A stretch of DNA of 64,000 nt. Origin: Stichopus chloronotus. Lineage: Eukaryota; Echinodermata; Holothuroidea; Aspidochirotida; Stichopodidae. The position numbers and the translations under genes are program-made. The notes below the pieces were generated by a model that saw only the letters and a list, made by a program, of their open reading frames with translations, did no database searches and was not told the origin of the DNA. Below, piece by piece: positions 24,251-35,686 of this stretch. How positions within the stretch are numbered: the first letter of the stretch is position 1; each line of letters opens with the position of its first letter. The DNA lies in the NCBI GenBank assembly GCA_021234535.1, contig CM037843.1:32365200-32429199 (forward strand), read 5' to 3'.

Positions 24251-25480
24251 GCGATTGCTTAGCGGCGGCTAACGAAACTGATGCCAGAAGCCCAGGCCTG
24301 GACCTACCTGAACTTCTGTAGTACGAGTGTGTGGAAGCTATGGTGGTGGAACCTAGGATCGGAGGAGGAAGTTGAAATCACTGGCATAACGTCATTTTAT
24401 GTCAATATTTGCCACGTCACCGTCCTGCCTGCATTCGCAACTTACGGTGTGAGTGCATCACTGTATCACAAATATTTATTTACACGTACTGTGCATGTTA
24501 AAAAAATCTTCACATAATGCCAACACCTGCGCTGCTGGGACACTGATTCCCACTGAATCGGCCGGAAATTTGGGAAATTGTGCGCCATCCGTCGGACATT
24601 GTCTTGTTCCGGATATTAAAGGAAGAGATGAGCAAAACTGATGCCCTGTCAGATTCAGATGAGCATATATAGATACGGTGAGGAGGGAAAATGGTGGCTC
24701 CGAGAGTTTGGTCCAATTCCATGGGGGATTTTTTCCCCCTGGGAATCAATTCTCTACATTTAAATGTATGCTGATTTTGTTCATTAAAAGTTACTCACGC
24801 TATGGTTACGTGGCGGACTGAAAGCAAGAAGTGACGCAGTCGGCCTTTGATAAACTGAGCGACCACAGTTGGAGCGTATCCGACGTACCAGAAAAGTTTT
24901 GATAACGATAACACTTGCCAGATTCAGGCAGGAAACTGGCAGTTCGCAGACCAATTTTCAGATTCCACTCCAATAGGGGGCCGCCGAGTCAAGTGATTTT
25001 TTAGGCCTATCATTACCATACGTCTGTATAGAAGACACGTGTAGAGCCTGAGGACTTTCGCAAAGGGCGATATCAGATATTGCAGAGCACGCGCAGGGCT
25101 ATCTACTACGCAACATGCATTATCCTTGGCGCGGGTTTGCGAGCTTTCTTTTTTTTTTTCAGTTGGCTTTCCAAACAATCCAGAAACGGCACTTCCGAGG
25201 TCAGGGTGCCCTAAGCTGCATGTACCTAGCATTGAAATAGGGATGATCATGTCTGCAATTAATTTCTCAATTTATGAAAAAATATCAATCTTTGAAAAAT
25301 GGTTGTAATTTGGGTTACAGGCTTTCATCTAGAATATTTGCACCTATCAAATCGCTTTTGTTCGTTCGGCGACAGCGGCCGGGGGTTGACCTTCAAAAAG
25401 ATCTGTAGGCCTAAGTCAGCGCAAGCAAAAATGTTTGCATATAAGCTTACTATTAGGGTTCCTGTACACAGGATCTTTGT
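24060..25480. promoter_or_regulatory. CpG-richer region, possible DGLUCY promoter
   Basis: CG dinucleotides are visibly denser than in the neighbours (for example GCCGGGCGGCC near 24090 and CGATTGCTTAGCGGCGG near 24251). On the minus strand CGCGTACGTAAGG near 24242-24254 could be the donor of a non-coding first exon. This is inference only. Confidence 0.25.
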
Positions 25481-25499
25481 AGAGTTCCTTTCATGAGTG

Positions 25500-26000
25500 G
25501 AGTGCCACATCAGTTGTCACAGAGCGTATAGGAAAACGTTTGGCCTAAAGGGGAAATCAGGGTTTATTTTCAGTGACAAGTTTTACTACAATTCCCACCG
25601 GTATAACCGTAAACATTCAGCTGTTATGTTTATTCATATAACGTCATCTCAGTCTTACGCTGTGATTGATCATCATATAGAGGAGGCAGCTGTCTTGTCT
25701 TGTACATGAACGTTTATTTTTTATACCCGACAAATGATTAAGAGTTCTCATTCAACAGTAATTAATGCAATAATTACCGCTGTCTACCTTCAAACACCTC
25801 CCCAACGTCTCTATATTTCGGTGAACAATCAGTTTAGAAAGAAAAATCAACTTAAGGTGAATTTTCTCAGTCAAACCCTGATTGAATTCCCCTTTAACTT
25901 CAGGATAACCAGAAACGGTATACCTTTAAACGACTTGAACGTGCATGGGCGTTCCCAGGGAAAAATCGAGGCGAGGCAAGCAAAGCTTTCAATTACCGAA
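25500..26000. other. Unassigned stretch before the AT-rich element
   Basis: I see no gene, repeat or regulatory feature that I can support. Confidence 0.4.
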
Positions 26001-27471
26001 GACTAATGCGGCCATGCAGAAAAAAAGGAAAAACCATAGGAATAAACTCGAGAGAAAAATTTTAAAAACGAAAAACAAAAATTTGTTTTTGTTTAAAAAA
26101 CAATAACAAAAATTTTAAAAACGAAAAACAAAAATTTGTTTTAAAAATTTTTAAGAAGTCGGCAGTTGAAAAGGTTAGGACTAGCAAGAAGGAAACTCCA
26201 TGCTGACCTAGCCGTGATGTCATCGAATTTATACAGTGGCAAATACCAAATAGAGTCATCTGGGCAATGCTATGGGTATAGATGGATGCATCTAAAGTGT
26301 TTGCAGAATAGCCTAAATATTGATAAAGAAACTGTGCGCATTGTTCTTAGTGTGTTAGACCCCATTGGAGTTGCACTTAGGTCCAGGGAACATCTGTACA
26401 GGAGAGCATATCAAGCATGTGGTTCCAATTATATCTGGCATGTGGACGGATATGATAAACTTAAAGGAGAATGAAAGCCTGTGAATATCTTTACAAAATA
26501 TGAAGCAGAAGTCTTTGACAAAACACTTGTCAAAGTTTCATTAAAAAATATTCTTCCCTTCCCAAGTTATGCACTTCTGAAATCTAGAGAAGGGTGTTGC
26601 CATTTTTGTCTCAGTTGAATGTGAACAGACTTCAGTAAGTCAAACTATGATGTCACATAACCCCTGATGGCAGAGTTTAATGTATTTCTTTGTTTTCGTT
26701 TCTCGTAATTTCCATGAATGCATGTACACTGTACACAACTTTGTGTTGAATTACTGAGGTGTATCATGCAATGATCAAATTATTCATACTTTGATTTAAA
26801 TAGATACATACCTGTTAAAACTATTTGTCAATAAATTATAAAGAAAAACAAAAGCTTTTAACATCACAATCTCAGCATGGCAGCATCCTGATTGATTTTT
26901 AGTGAACTTTCAAATTGCAATATCTTGAAAAGTAAACAACATATGCACATGAAATTTGGTGACGGTGATAACCACATGTTAGTCTTTCATTTTGACAGTG
27001 ATGTTTTATTGTAAAACATTCTGACTTTCATTCTCCTTTAAATTATTTGGAATCGGAATCCCAGGATGCATCTATGGGTTTTCACGAAAATTGATTTGGT
27101 GTGAATGCTATAAAACAAAAAACAACTTTTTGCTTTTCCTTTTCTTAAATTTTTGTAAACCATTTTAAAACAAAACATTTTTGTTTTTCAAATTTTTGGT
27201 AAAATTTCTTTTAACAAAAAACAACTCTTTATTTTTCGTATTTGAAATTTTTGTGAAATTCTTTAAAGCAAAAAACAACTTTTTATTTTTCGTATTTTTA
27301 AAATATTTGTAAAATTTCTTAAAACAAAAAACAAATTTTTGTTTTTCGTTTTTAAAAAAATTGGAATTTTTTTTAAAACAAAAAACAATATTTTTTTTCG
27401 TTTTAATTTTTTCTCTCAAGTGTATTTCTATGGTTTTTAATTTATTTTTTTTCTGCGTGGCCGCATTAGTC
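26001..27471. mobile_element. AT-rich inverted-repeat element carrying an integrase-like fragment
   Basis: The ends are GACTAATGCGGCC at 26001-26013 and its complement at 27459-27471. Both continue inward through matching AAAACCATAG and CTCGAGAGAAAAA-like stretches. The left arm then has about two, and the right arm four to five, units of about 60 bases mixing AACGAAAAACAAAAATTTG with poly-A/T. Between the arms lie an integrase-like fragment (26150-26474) and unassigned DNA. No clear target duplication was found. Confidence 0.7.
26150..26474 (+). pseudogene. Integrase-like (rve-type) gene fragment inside the AT-rich element
   Basis: The frame reads through GLARRKLHADLAVMSSN, GYRWMHLKCLQ, VLDPIGVALRSREHLYRR and NYIWHVDGYDKLKGE and then stops. 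The arrangement RR...Y...GPNY-W-H-x-D-x-YDKLKP is typical of the start of an rve integrase family common in fish and invertebrate genomes (recognition, not search). Only the region before and at the first catalytic Asp is present; the rest of the core is absent. There is no ATG at its beginning. It looks like a captured piece. Confidence 0.6.
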
Positions 27472-29098
27472 TCCCGTATTCAGTTGATCAGATTTGATGA
27501 TGGAAATCTACCTAAGTTAGTTTAGGAAACGACTGCCCTTTCTTAAATCATCGGAGACTTTCCTTACAACGAGTTTAAATGGTTGTGCGCATATTTGTAT
27601 CTCTCTTATTCCTATATATCCTTCCTAATTTTCGCTGAATATGACATCGTTCCAATAAATTTGAGTAACCTCACGCTCTTGTGTTTTGTCAGTGTCATTC
27701 AGCCAATCCAGTTATCCGCTAACTTATGTAACACCATGCACTTTCCCATTATCCATCTTGCAATGTACCCCACATCATTGATTACGCGAATGGTTAGGAA
27801 AGAAGTGGGAGACGATCGAAGGAGATGTGTAGAGGAGAAGATTTGTATAAAGGAGGAGATATGAAGAGGATGGCATGGGTTGAATGAGTGAAAAATGAGC
27901 ACGATGTAGCAAATATGAGACTGGAGAAAGTAGGAAAAGGAGAATCAAAGGAAAGTAAACGAGATATGCAACATGAGAATAAATATGACAGGAAATAAAG
28001 TCGAAATGTAACAAAAATGATAAAGTGAGAACACAATGAGGGCAAATGGGTGGGAAAGTGCAACAAAAATGATAAAATCAGAACAAAATGATATCATATG
28101 AGAGGGAAATGTTGCAAAATGAGAAAATGAGAAGGAAAATGCGTATCACTCATTGCTCGAGTTTAATATCGTACGTTTCACGATGTATCATATAGTCTGT
28201 CCATCTCTTGTTTTGGTCACAAGACGTTTGTTGACACATACGTAGGCCTACAAAGTAGGAAGAGAGCGGGAGGGTGTTGTGGGGTAAGGTTGCACAAGAG
28301 CACGGGAGTAGAGTAAGTACATGAAAGAAGAGGAGTACAGTCAGACTGTGTTCATTCACAATATTCAAAATCTGTCTATAAACAAATATGTCGGCGTATA
28401 AAATCCGTCGAAGCATTTCTCTGGGTCGGGGTAAAATTTGAAACATCCGTATATTGGTAAACAAGAACAATGACGAATGACTTTGTGACTCCTTGCCAAT
28501 AGGTATCAAAAACGGCTGACAATACATACCAGTTTTGAAGTTCATACGCCTTTTCTTCTTGAGTTTCTGTGTTACAAGGTTTCAAACTATGACCTCTACT
28601 ATCATGGGCGTCAATTTGTTGTTGACAGTGGGCAGTGGGCATCTGCCTAGAACATTTCTCCTAAAAGTGGCGTATATTATCCGTGGTAGAAATAAAAATA
28701 TATTGGCGGTGGGAGTGAGTGCTGGCAGGAATATCCAAGCGGAGCGCCACCAATTTGGCCCAAGGCGTGGACTACAAGGAATGTTGTGGCTTTGCAAACC
28801 CCCAAATGGTCGGAGACGACAAGTCAGTTGTGTTCTAAGCTGTATGACACTCAGCCTACCTTGGAATAGGGATCTTATGTCTTCAATTTCGCAATAATGA
28901 TGGGAGGGGGGAGGGAAGTAATAATACATTTCAAATGGTTTGAGGTGATAAAAGAAATAAGAATCATAATTGAGTTATACATCCGCTTTCATGATTTTAA
29001 CACGTGGCAAATATTGGGCACTCACCATACCTCCCCTGACGTTCTGTTGCGTCAGAGCAAAAAATTGAAATGGGGAAGCAGTGCACAGTGACTCCATC
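27472..29098. other. Intergenic stretch
   Basis: Includes a purine-rich low-complexity tract (about 27790-28145, AAAATGAGAA-like words) and a fragment of the tandem-core element's left end (about 28479-28615). I find no supportable gene. Confidence 0.5.
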
Positions 29099-29734
29099 CA
29101 GGGAGGTGGTATCAGATGGAGATCTATCGAAAACTCTTTCTTTGAAGTCTACTAGTTGCCGACAGTAATCTCTTTTGTGTGTTGTTCTTGATGATTCAAT
29201 AGTCTTAAGAGGTGTTGAGAACTAAGTACAAGAGGGAGATGTCGTCTGCTACATCTCGATGAGCAGGTCGCGAAATTTGCCCCATGCCTTAACATTGCCA
29301 GTCGCTTAATTTGTAAATTAATTTGAATAAATTAGATCATGGAGCGATTGCGAAAATAAGTCAAAAACCGACGGCAAAGTTTAGTCTTATACTTACTTTG
29401 CTCATTTGCATAGACCATGAGCATTGGTTTATAGCCAGCATCATTAGGTTTTTGGCAGTAAACAGTCGTTTGGAATGTCCGAACAGTGTTTCGTACTTGA
29501 CTGTCGGCAACTAGTTAGACATTAAAGCATTCCTTTAACTAATCTGTTTTTGTTGGGGTCGCTGTAGGTATGAAGGAGCAGATGAGGTTGCCTAGATATT
29601 AGACAAAGGTTTTCCAATGCCATTTAGTTCAATGATCTCCAATTAAAGGATTCAGTCTCTACTCTGAGGTCAATCTCATTGGATTAGAATAAATTAAAGT
29701 TTCCGATGGATCTCCATCTAATAACACCTCCCTG
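29099..29734. mobile_element. Inverted-repeat MITE, 636 bp, CAGGGAGGTG ends
   Basis: The ends are CAGGGAGGTG (29099-29108) and its complement CACCTCCCTG (29725-29734). The inverted similarity extends inward through TATCAGATGGAGATC and CTAGTTGCCGACAGTA. CTCCATC flanks both sides (29092-29098 and 29735-29741), a likely 7- or 8-bp target duplication. No coding capacity. A second copy is in DGLUCY intron 2. Confidence 0.8.
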
Positions 29735-29934
29735 CTCCATCAGTGGGTCGTAGTTTCCTCTTCATGGACTCCATCAAACGAAGCGCCACCATTGTTGCCG
29801 AGTAGTGTACCGAAATTTTTTTTGATCAATACCTCTCGGATTACAGGAAATGGCACTTCTCAGTATCTCTGGCCTAATTTTAGATAAACTTAATTATACT
29901 TTTAGAACACAAGTTATAGGATGATTTACACTAG

Positions 29935-30650
29935 TTCCACTAAAAATAATGCAGTTTTTGTTACTTTCAAGTTACAAACATCGACACCCATGACCTCTAC
30001 TGACCTTACATGACATTTGACCTCCTTAAGTGACCGTGTTTATCTTCTCATCGAGTGCTATCAATGTTAAGAGTTTCAGCAATAAGTTTCAGTAACATTC
30101 AGTTGCTAAGATATCTTCCTGGCAGATTTTCATGTTTTCACCCCTGTGACCTCAAATGAACATACCGTAATTTGACCGCAATAAAAACCAAATTGACCAT
30201 CTTCTTATTATGAGCTACCAACACACGGTCTTCTTGAGATACCGCGTTTATAAGGTTTTCAAGCTATTGCCTCTACTGTCCTCACATGACCTTTGACCTC
30301 CATAACTTTGACAGAGACCATCTGCTCATCAAGTGGACTGTTATCAATGTTAAGAGTTTGAAATTTTCAGTTACTGAGATATCTTTATTGTTAGGTTTTC
30401 ATATTTTAAGCTCTCCACGTTGAACTAAAATTCCATTTGACCTCCATTAAAAAAAAAAAAATATATGGATGTCTAGTCCACTATGGACCACCAACGCACC
30501 AACTAACTTAGAAGTTCAAGTAGTTTCACCCTTCTTGAGATACAGTGTTTACAACAGGCGTCACACCCAGCGCACCCACATTCACAAACACGCCATCACC
30601 ATCGCGTAGAGATCCTCGGCGGATGCCATGCCTGCCTAATTAGAATAAAA
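29935..30650 (+). mobile_element. Tandem-core element, right-hand part
   Basis: Several units of the TGACCT family, including an exact TGACCTTTGACCT at 30287-30299. A CA-rich stretch and a damaged right end (CACCATCGCGTAGAGATCCT) follow. Confidence 0.6.
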
Positions 30651-31563
30651 ATGGTTGATCTATATGTGCCAAAAAGGCTATCTGCCCCAGTAATCATCGG
30701 CATATTTTATTAACAATTGCGGGGGGATCATAATGGGAAGAGAATAATTTCCCCTTCAGACAGTCAAAACCCTTGTGAGTATCTTGTTCCTAGCAAACCG
30801 TTCTGTTTGAAAACAGACTTCTTTGGTAAAGAAAGAAATCCAGTTGCCACAAGGTTGCCAAAAATGATATGTAACAAAGTCAAATTATCGTAAGAATTCT
30901 TTTGAAACTGAAGACCTCATTTAAACCTATAGGAATTTGACACTAGTAAACACACAGATTGGCCGTCGCATTGAAAATAATTTACCTTGACCTCCATGAA
31001 AAACAATATGGATTATCTTCTCGCAGGCTAATGGATTACCAACATCTCTTTAGATACTGCTGTTTCTTTTAAGACAGTCAAGATGATAAAAAAGTGCACA
31101 GGATATACATGCAGTTTTGTCTGTGTGACATCACAAGTTCCCCATTACATTACTTCCTCAAAAGTTCTTAACCTAAATTCTTAACCGAACATGCTATTGA
31201 GAAATTCATGATTTGAAACATGCTACCCTGAGACTTAGGTTTCACCCAAAGATTCCCCTAAACCTCAGAGTTTCCCGGGAGCCTTGCCTCCTGTTCCCCC
31301 ATTGGGACTTTGTCCCTGGACACCACCAGGGGCCTTCATACGGGCCCCTGGATTCATTCTCTAAGTCCGCCCTTTTCTTGATTTCTTGCGAAATTTTTGC
31401 GACCCAACAGTTTCTTTTGCCCCACTGCAACCCATCCCAGAAGAGGCTACAGCGCTTACACCAGTAAAATCTCGAAACCTGATGTACAAATCCCAACAAA
31501 GCCCAACGTCTGTGAATAGTGCTGTGGTAACATTTCAAAGTGCGCCGGATACACAGTACACTG
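30651..31563. other. Unassigned stretch left of the large transposon
   Basis: A GC-richer segment (31240-31400, with CCACCAGGGGCC) has overlapping open frames on both strands but no domain that I recognise. Confidence 0.4.
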
Positions 31564-31853
31564 ATTTCGAACTTAAAAAATTCATGGCATATCTCCCATA
31601 TACTTTGTGTTAGCTCCGTGGGAGGAGGTAAATGTATCGAGACCCCAGTCCCAGACATTCATTCGCATCATATTCATTTTTCCACACAAAGTAGGGGGCA
31701 CATAGGTCTAGGGACCCAGGACTTTACTTTTCCTATACTACTCTTAGAATTGACGTAAGGGGCCCGAGATTAGTGACAAAAATGGTAATTTCATTTCGGA
31801 CTTAGAAAATAAATGGCATATCTCCCATATACTTTGTGTTAGCTCCGTGGGGG
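31564..31853 (+). repeat. 229-bp satellite, left block
   Basis: TTAGCTCCGTGGG occurs twice, exactly 229 bases apart (31610 and 31839). The block also has ATGGCATATCTCCCATATAC and CCACACAAAGTAGGGGGCAC. The first coding frame of the transposon begins right at its edge. Confidence 0.85.
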
Positions 31854-32362
31854 TTGATGATTTGAAAGCTGGCGACGGGGGAACGAAGGTTTGCGGCGAA
31901 GATGATGGTGGTGAGGTAAATAATGCCAACACATGTACCGTTGATGGCACTTGTAGGCCTACTGATAGTGATGCTGATAATAGTGATGCAGATGGTAGAA
32001 TTAATGTGGATTATGATCATCATGATAATGAAGTAAAAGGAAATGACGACACGGAAGATATAAGTAGATACGACTGCGATATTGAGATTGAATGTAGTTG
32101 TGAGAAAGATAGAGAAGAAACTGATGAAAGAGCAACCAATGATATAAATGAAAATTTAAATGATGATGTGGATGACAAAAATGATGTCGCTGTTGATGAT
32201 GATGCTGATGAAGAGGATGTATGTGGTAATGCAGGGAGACCTTATGTTGGTATTGGAAGAAACCGAACAATCAGGTGAACTTATGTTCGAACTAAATGTT
32301 CTGAATGTGGAATACAGTTGCTGAAAGTAAATTTAAGTAGGCACATGAAAACCAAACATTGT
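31847..32362 (+). pseudogene. Transposon protein, N-terminal acidic region and C2H2-type finger
   Basis: The frame is rich in Asp/Glu/Asn (DDDADEEDVCGNAGRP). After an in-frame TGA at 32276-32278 it continues with a C-x2-C-x11-H-x4-H finger: Cys codons at 32297 and 32306, His at 32342 and 32357. No ATG opens the frame at its left edge, so a spliced or lost start is likely. The TGA looks like a point mutation because the same frame carries the finger. Confidence 0.6.
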
Positions 32363-33226
32363 GTTAATATATGGGTGAGTGGGGTATGTGTTGATCCAGT
32401 GAATTCAATTTGTTTAGTACGTAAAACTGCAAGTGGTGTTGACTCTCCTCTGCACGTACAGAGAAAATTTCATGACGAGAGTCCGATTGTATTTTGCGAA
32501 AGCAAGCAATGTATCACTCAGATTAATTTGGCTAGAAACAGCAACTTCCGGTCTTATCAATGCGAGCACTTACAGAGGATAGACACATGCGAACTTCGCC
32601 CCTCTATTATATCTCTATCTGAAACTGTACTGCAACAACTGTCACATGAAGGATCACGTAAAATGATATCAAAAACAACGCTTGAAAATATTAAAATATT
32701 ATTGAAAGAAGCTAGTTTGAGAGGAGTTCCTCTGATAGTTCAATTTCCGTATAGCTCTGGAAACCGATTCCAGCATTTTTCTGTATTCAACAATTTCACA
32801 GACTACTATGCCCGTCTTGGACCATGCGTTGTCACCTTTGACAACGAAGCGAATACACTCACTTGTGCTTGTTGCAAGCAAAATCGATCATGTGTCCATA
32901 AGGCGGTGTCTTTGTGGTATCTGGCTGAATGTGAAATGACCCCTAACATTGAACTGGATGAAGACAGTAACATCCCTGTTGGTGACGTATTGTACTTCCC
33001 TGTAGATTATGAAATCGTCAGAAGCATGTGTTCGTACCTAAAAAACAATAAAGTTATCCCATGGCCAGTTCCCCGTAGTTATATAGATATAAATGCAGAC
33101 AGGTATCCAGTTGAATTTATCCCAACCGAAACCGTCCGTGCATTTTGTGGAAGCGCTCTTTCTCAGCCGATCCAAATAACAGACAAGGCAACACTTCTAT
33201 CATCACGTGGGTTGCTTATAACATAG
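32363..33226 (+). pseudogene. Transposon protein, SWIM zinc-finger segment
   Basis: Same frame as the finger before it. TLTCACCKQNRSCVHKAV (Cys codons from 32864, Cys-x-His at 32891-32899) fits the SWIM pattern C-x-C-xn-C-x-H, a DNA/protein-binding zinc finger found in several transposase families. The frame ends at 33226. The protein clearly continues one frame lower, so a small insertion or deletion lies at about 33205-33240. Confidence 0.65.
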
Positions 33227-33999
33227 TGACATACTGCAAGGTATGTAGTAAATGTAAGTTACCATTCCGGTACCAAGAATACATTGAAGGCGTACATAAC
33301 TATGACTCTTTTTTGGTCACCTTAGAAATGCTAGATCGTTTAGAAAAGGGGATAGAGTGTTCTGTTGCGTTGGGACGCCACACAAAACTCATCAATAAGC
33401 AGTTAGGTACAAACATTAGACCACAGAATGTTATTAACAGTTTTTTGCATTTTCAGGCCCTTTGTATGAGATCTTATGACTTTAACTGTGTCATTTGTGG
33501 TCATCACCCGGAAATAGTTGTATTGGATATAGACAAAAAGGGTGCATTTCGGTGTGATATTTCGAATTTAGAATTGCCAGATGAAAGTGAACAACACGAT
33601 ATGGTAGATTGTGAGAAATTCTGGGGAGACGTAGAAAGTAGCATGTTAGCTTCGGGATTTGTGGGCAATCTTCAGCCCAATCCATTTAATATAGAACCGC
33701 CGTACACCTATTGGTCACCGTTCATTGGAAATAATACGAGAATCAACAAAAATATACTAAACACAGAACATAGAAAGATACACAGGGGAGATGGTTCGTT
33801 AGAACAAGAGGCAAGGGAATTTACTCAGGAGCGTCTCCTAGAAATCTTGCATGGTAGTAATCTACCATATATTAAGCAGGTTGGGAAAGATATCGGGATA
33901 AGAGGGACATCTAAAATGTCTAAGTTAGACATAATTAGGAAAATTAGAGACTCTCTGATAAAGGATGACAACAAATTTAATAAGATATTTGCAAAATAG
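33227..33999 (+). pseudogene. Transposon protein, cysteine cluster and SAP-like segment
   Basis: Starts with VCSKCKLPFRYQEY and continues to FNCVICGHHPEIVVLD (C-x2-C-x-H), likely zinc-binding. Near the end, GTSKMSKLDIIRKIRDSL (about 33907-33960) resembles a SAP DNA-binding helix pair. An in-frame TAG (33997-33999) interrupts it; the same frame resumes directly in the next segment. Confidence 0.6.
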
Positions 34000-34920
34000 C
34001 AAGGTTCTACGGGAGGATGGGGGTCTATGGTTTGTCCACACGGTATTGTATACGGCGTGAAATTTTTGCTACGCGCTGAAAGTCCACGCGATGTTATTGA
34101 CTTAATTAAATCCATGAAATATACTCCAAATATCATTATTGTCGACATGGCACATATGGTAGTAGCGCACGGTAATAAAAGGTTTCCAGGCATGTGTTCT
34201 CCAAACAACGGAATGCTTGCGGCACCGTCGATGACAATTAAAAGGATCTTTGAATCAGGAAAATTTGAAAAGAAGATGCCTTGGCTTTTAGAAAAAAAGA
34301 GTGTCCCAGATTCTACCGGGCATGTTCATCCAGTGACTGGCTCCAACGAGCATTATTGCCTCTTTGACAGGCTGCACGAACACAATGCAAGTGGCCAATA
34401 TCAATTTTTGCGCAGAATACAGTTCGTACCAGAGCTGTTTGGAATATTAAACACTCAGGCTCAGGAGCAATTGCATAGTCAGATTAACAAGAGCAATTAT
34501 TTTATGAATCAAATGTCACCATCAAAGTATATTTTTTTGTTCCGGAGCATTTTAGATCATAGAAATCAGGAACTAAACAAACTACAATTACTTAAATTGC
34601 GCAAGAATATGGGAAATCCATTGACTTTTAATTCAATAGGTAGGGTTGAAATTAAGTTTGAAAAGTCAAGTAATGACGACAAATGTAAATCTACTAAACC
34701 TGGACAAGATGATACACAAACGCCTTCGGATGACACTAACAGAAAGCAACAGACGACAACAGATACAGAATCAACACAGACCAACCAAGCTGATGAGACC
34801 CCTGAGCAACCACACACACCATTCAAAAACACAAGCACAAAACTTAAGAGGAAAGCTGTTGGGCCTGTATCTAAAGAACCGAAATCTAAACATACAAAAC
34901 GAGAAAAGAAAACGACTACA
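34000..34920 (+). pseudogene. KDZ-like transposase core
   Basis: Begins in frame after the TAG with GGWGSMVCPHGIVYGVKFLL. Candidate acidic residues are Asp in IIIVDMAHMVVAHGN (34144), Asp in CLFDRLHEHN (34366) and Glu in NTQAQEQLHSQ (34465), followed by NYFMNQMSPSKYIFLFRSI. The order and the NTQ-x2-EQL block fit the Kyakuja-Dileera-Zisupton DDE class (named from family knowledge, unverified). A hydrophilic linker rich in Thr, Gln and Lys follows (about 34670-34915). Confidence 0.55.
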
Positions 34921-35604
34921 ATGTGGTTACCACAATATGGATTGAGAGAAGAGGACAGACTGATACTCGTTGGGAAGAAATGGCTGAATGATTTAATTAT
35001 CAATGCTGGGCAAAACATATTAAAAACCACCACGGGGGTTGGGGGGTTACAAAATACATTGCTTATGCAATGTTCTGGATTTGTGGTCGAACCCACTGAA
35101 TTTGTATAGATAGTTAATGTAACAAACTCTCACTGGGTAGTTTTAAGTAACATTGGGCTGACTGATCCCAATATAGGTCTTTATGACAGCATGGTTCCAA
35201 GTAGGATATCATATCCATTGGACGTGGTCAAAGCTGCTGCCTGTCTATTACAGACAAAGGAAGATCAGGTATTTATTCACGTAATGAGGATAACTCAAGA
35301 GACATCAGGTTCTTCGTGTGGTGTTTTCGCGCTTGCTTTTGCTCCGTCGCTCTGTGCTGGTCAGGATCCGACTGAAATACAGTACGATGAAGATTTAATG
35401 TGGCAGGGTCTGTATGATAATCTTTCCAATGGGCATATCACACCGTTTGGTATAAAGTCTACTACACTCAAAATGCCAATTAGTAAAAAAAAGACTTCGA
35501 ATTATAACAGAAAAAAATATATTGTACATGTAGGGGGCCAGATGATGGAGGGAAGATGGTACAGTGTACGGTATGCACTGACTGGTTCCATGAAATATGT
35601 GTAG
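34921..35604 (+). pseudogene. Ulp1/SENP-like cysteine protease domain of the transposon
   Basis: Starts with LREEDRLILVGKKWLND and GGLQNTLLMQC. It then has catalytic-type His in TNSHWVVLSNIG (His codon 35131), Asp in IGLYDSM (35185) and Cys in GSSCGVFALAF (35317). This is the C48 (Ulp1) triad order; such enzymes remove SUMO or similar modifiers. An in-frame TAG at 35107-35109 interrupts it just before the His block. The frame ends at 35604; a PHD finger follows one frame lower. Confidence 0.75.
35511..35517 (+). promoter_or_regulatory. A7 run in slippery-heptamer register between protease and PHD frames
   Basis: In the protease frame the run reads A AAA AAA followed by TAT. A shift of one base back leads straight into the PHD finger frame. 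It fits the X XXY YYZ form of -1 frameshift sites. It may equally be a simple homopolymer indel; no strong downstream stem is obvious. Confidence 0.35.
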
Positions 35605-35686
35605 GAAGAATTCCCAGAGGAGAGTTCCATTGTCATCACTGTAGGAGAAGACTTTTGAGCGAAAAGTTAAGGCAAGCGAGGAAAGA

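Noticed and set aside
25734..26006. 90-codon plus-strand frame
   Set aside because: No recognisable domain and no splice context; it ends at the edge of the AT-rich element. Treated as chance.
28535..28929. Overlapping frames of about 115-120 codons on both strands
   Set aside because: No domain is recognised on either strand and both start in repeat or intergenic DNA.
31242..31658. 138-codon minus-strand frame in the GC-richer segment
   Set aside because: It runs into the satellite block and shows no domain; probably chance.
34566..35096. 176-codon minus-strand frame opposite the transposon linker
   Set aside because: Antisense shadow of the Thr/Gln/Lys-rich linker and Ulp1 start; the sense frame has the domain motifs.
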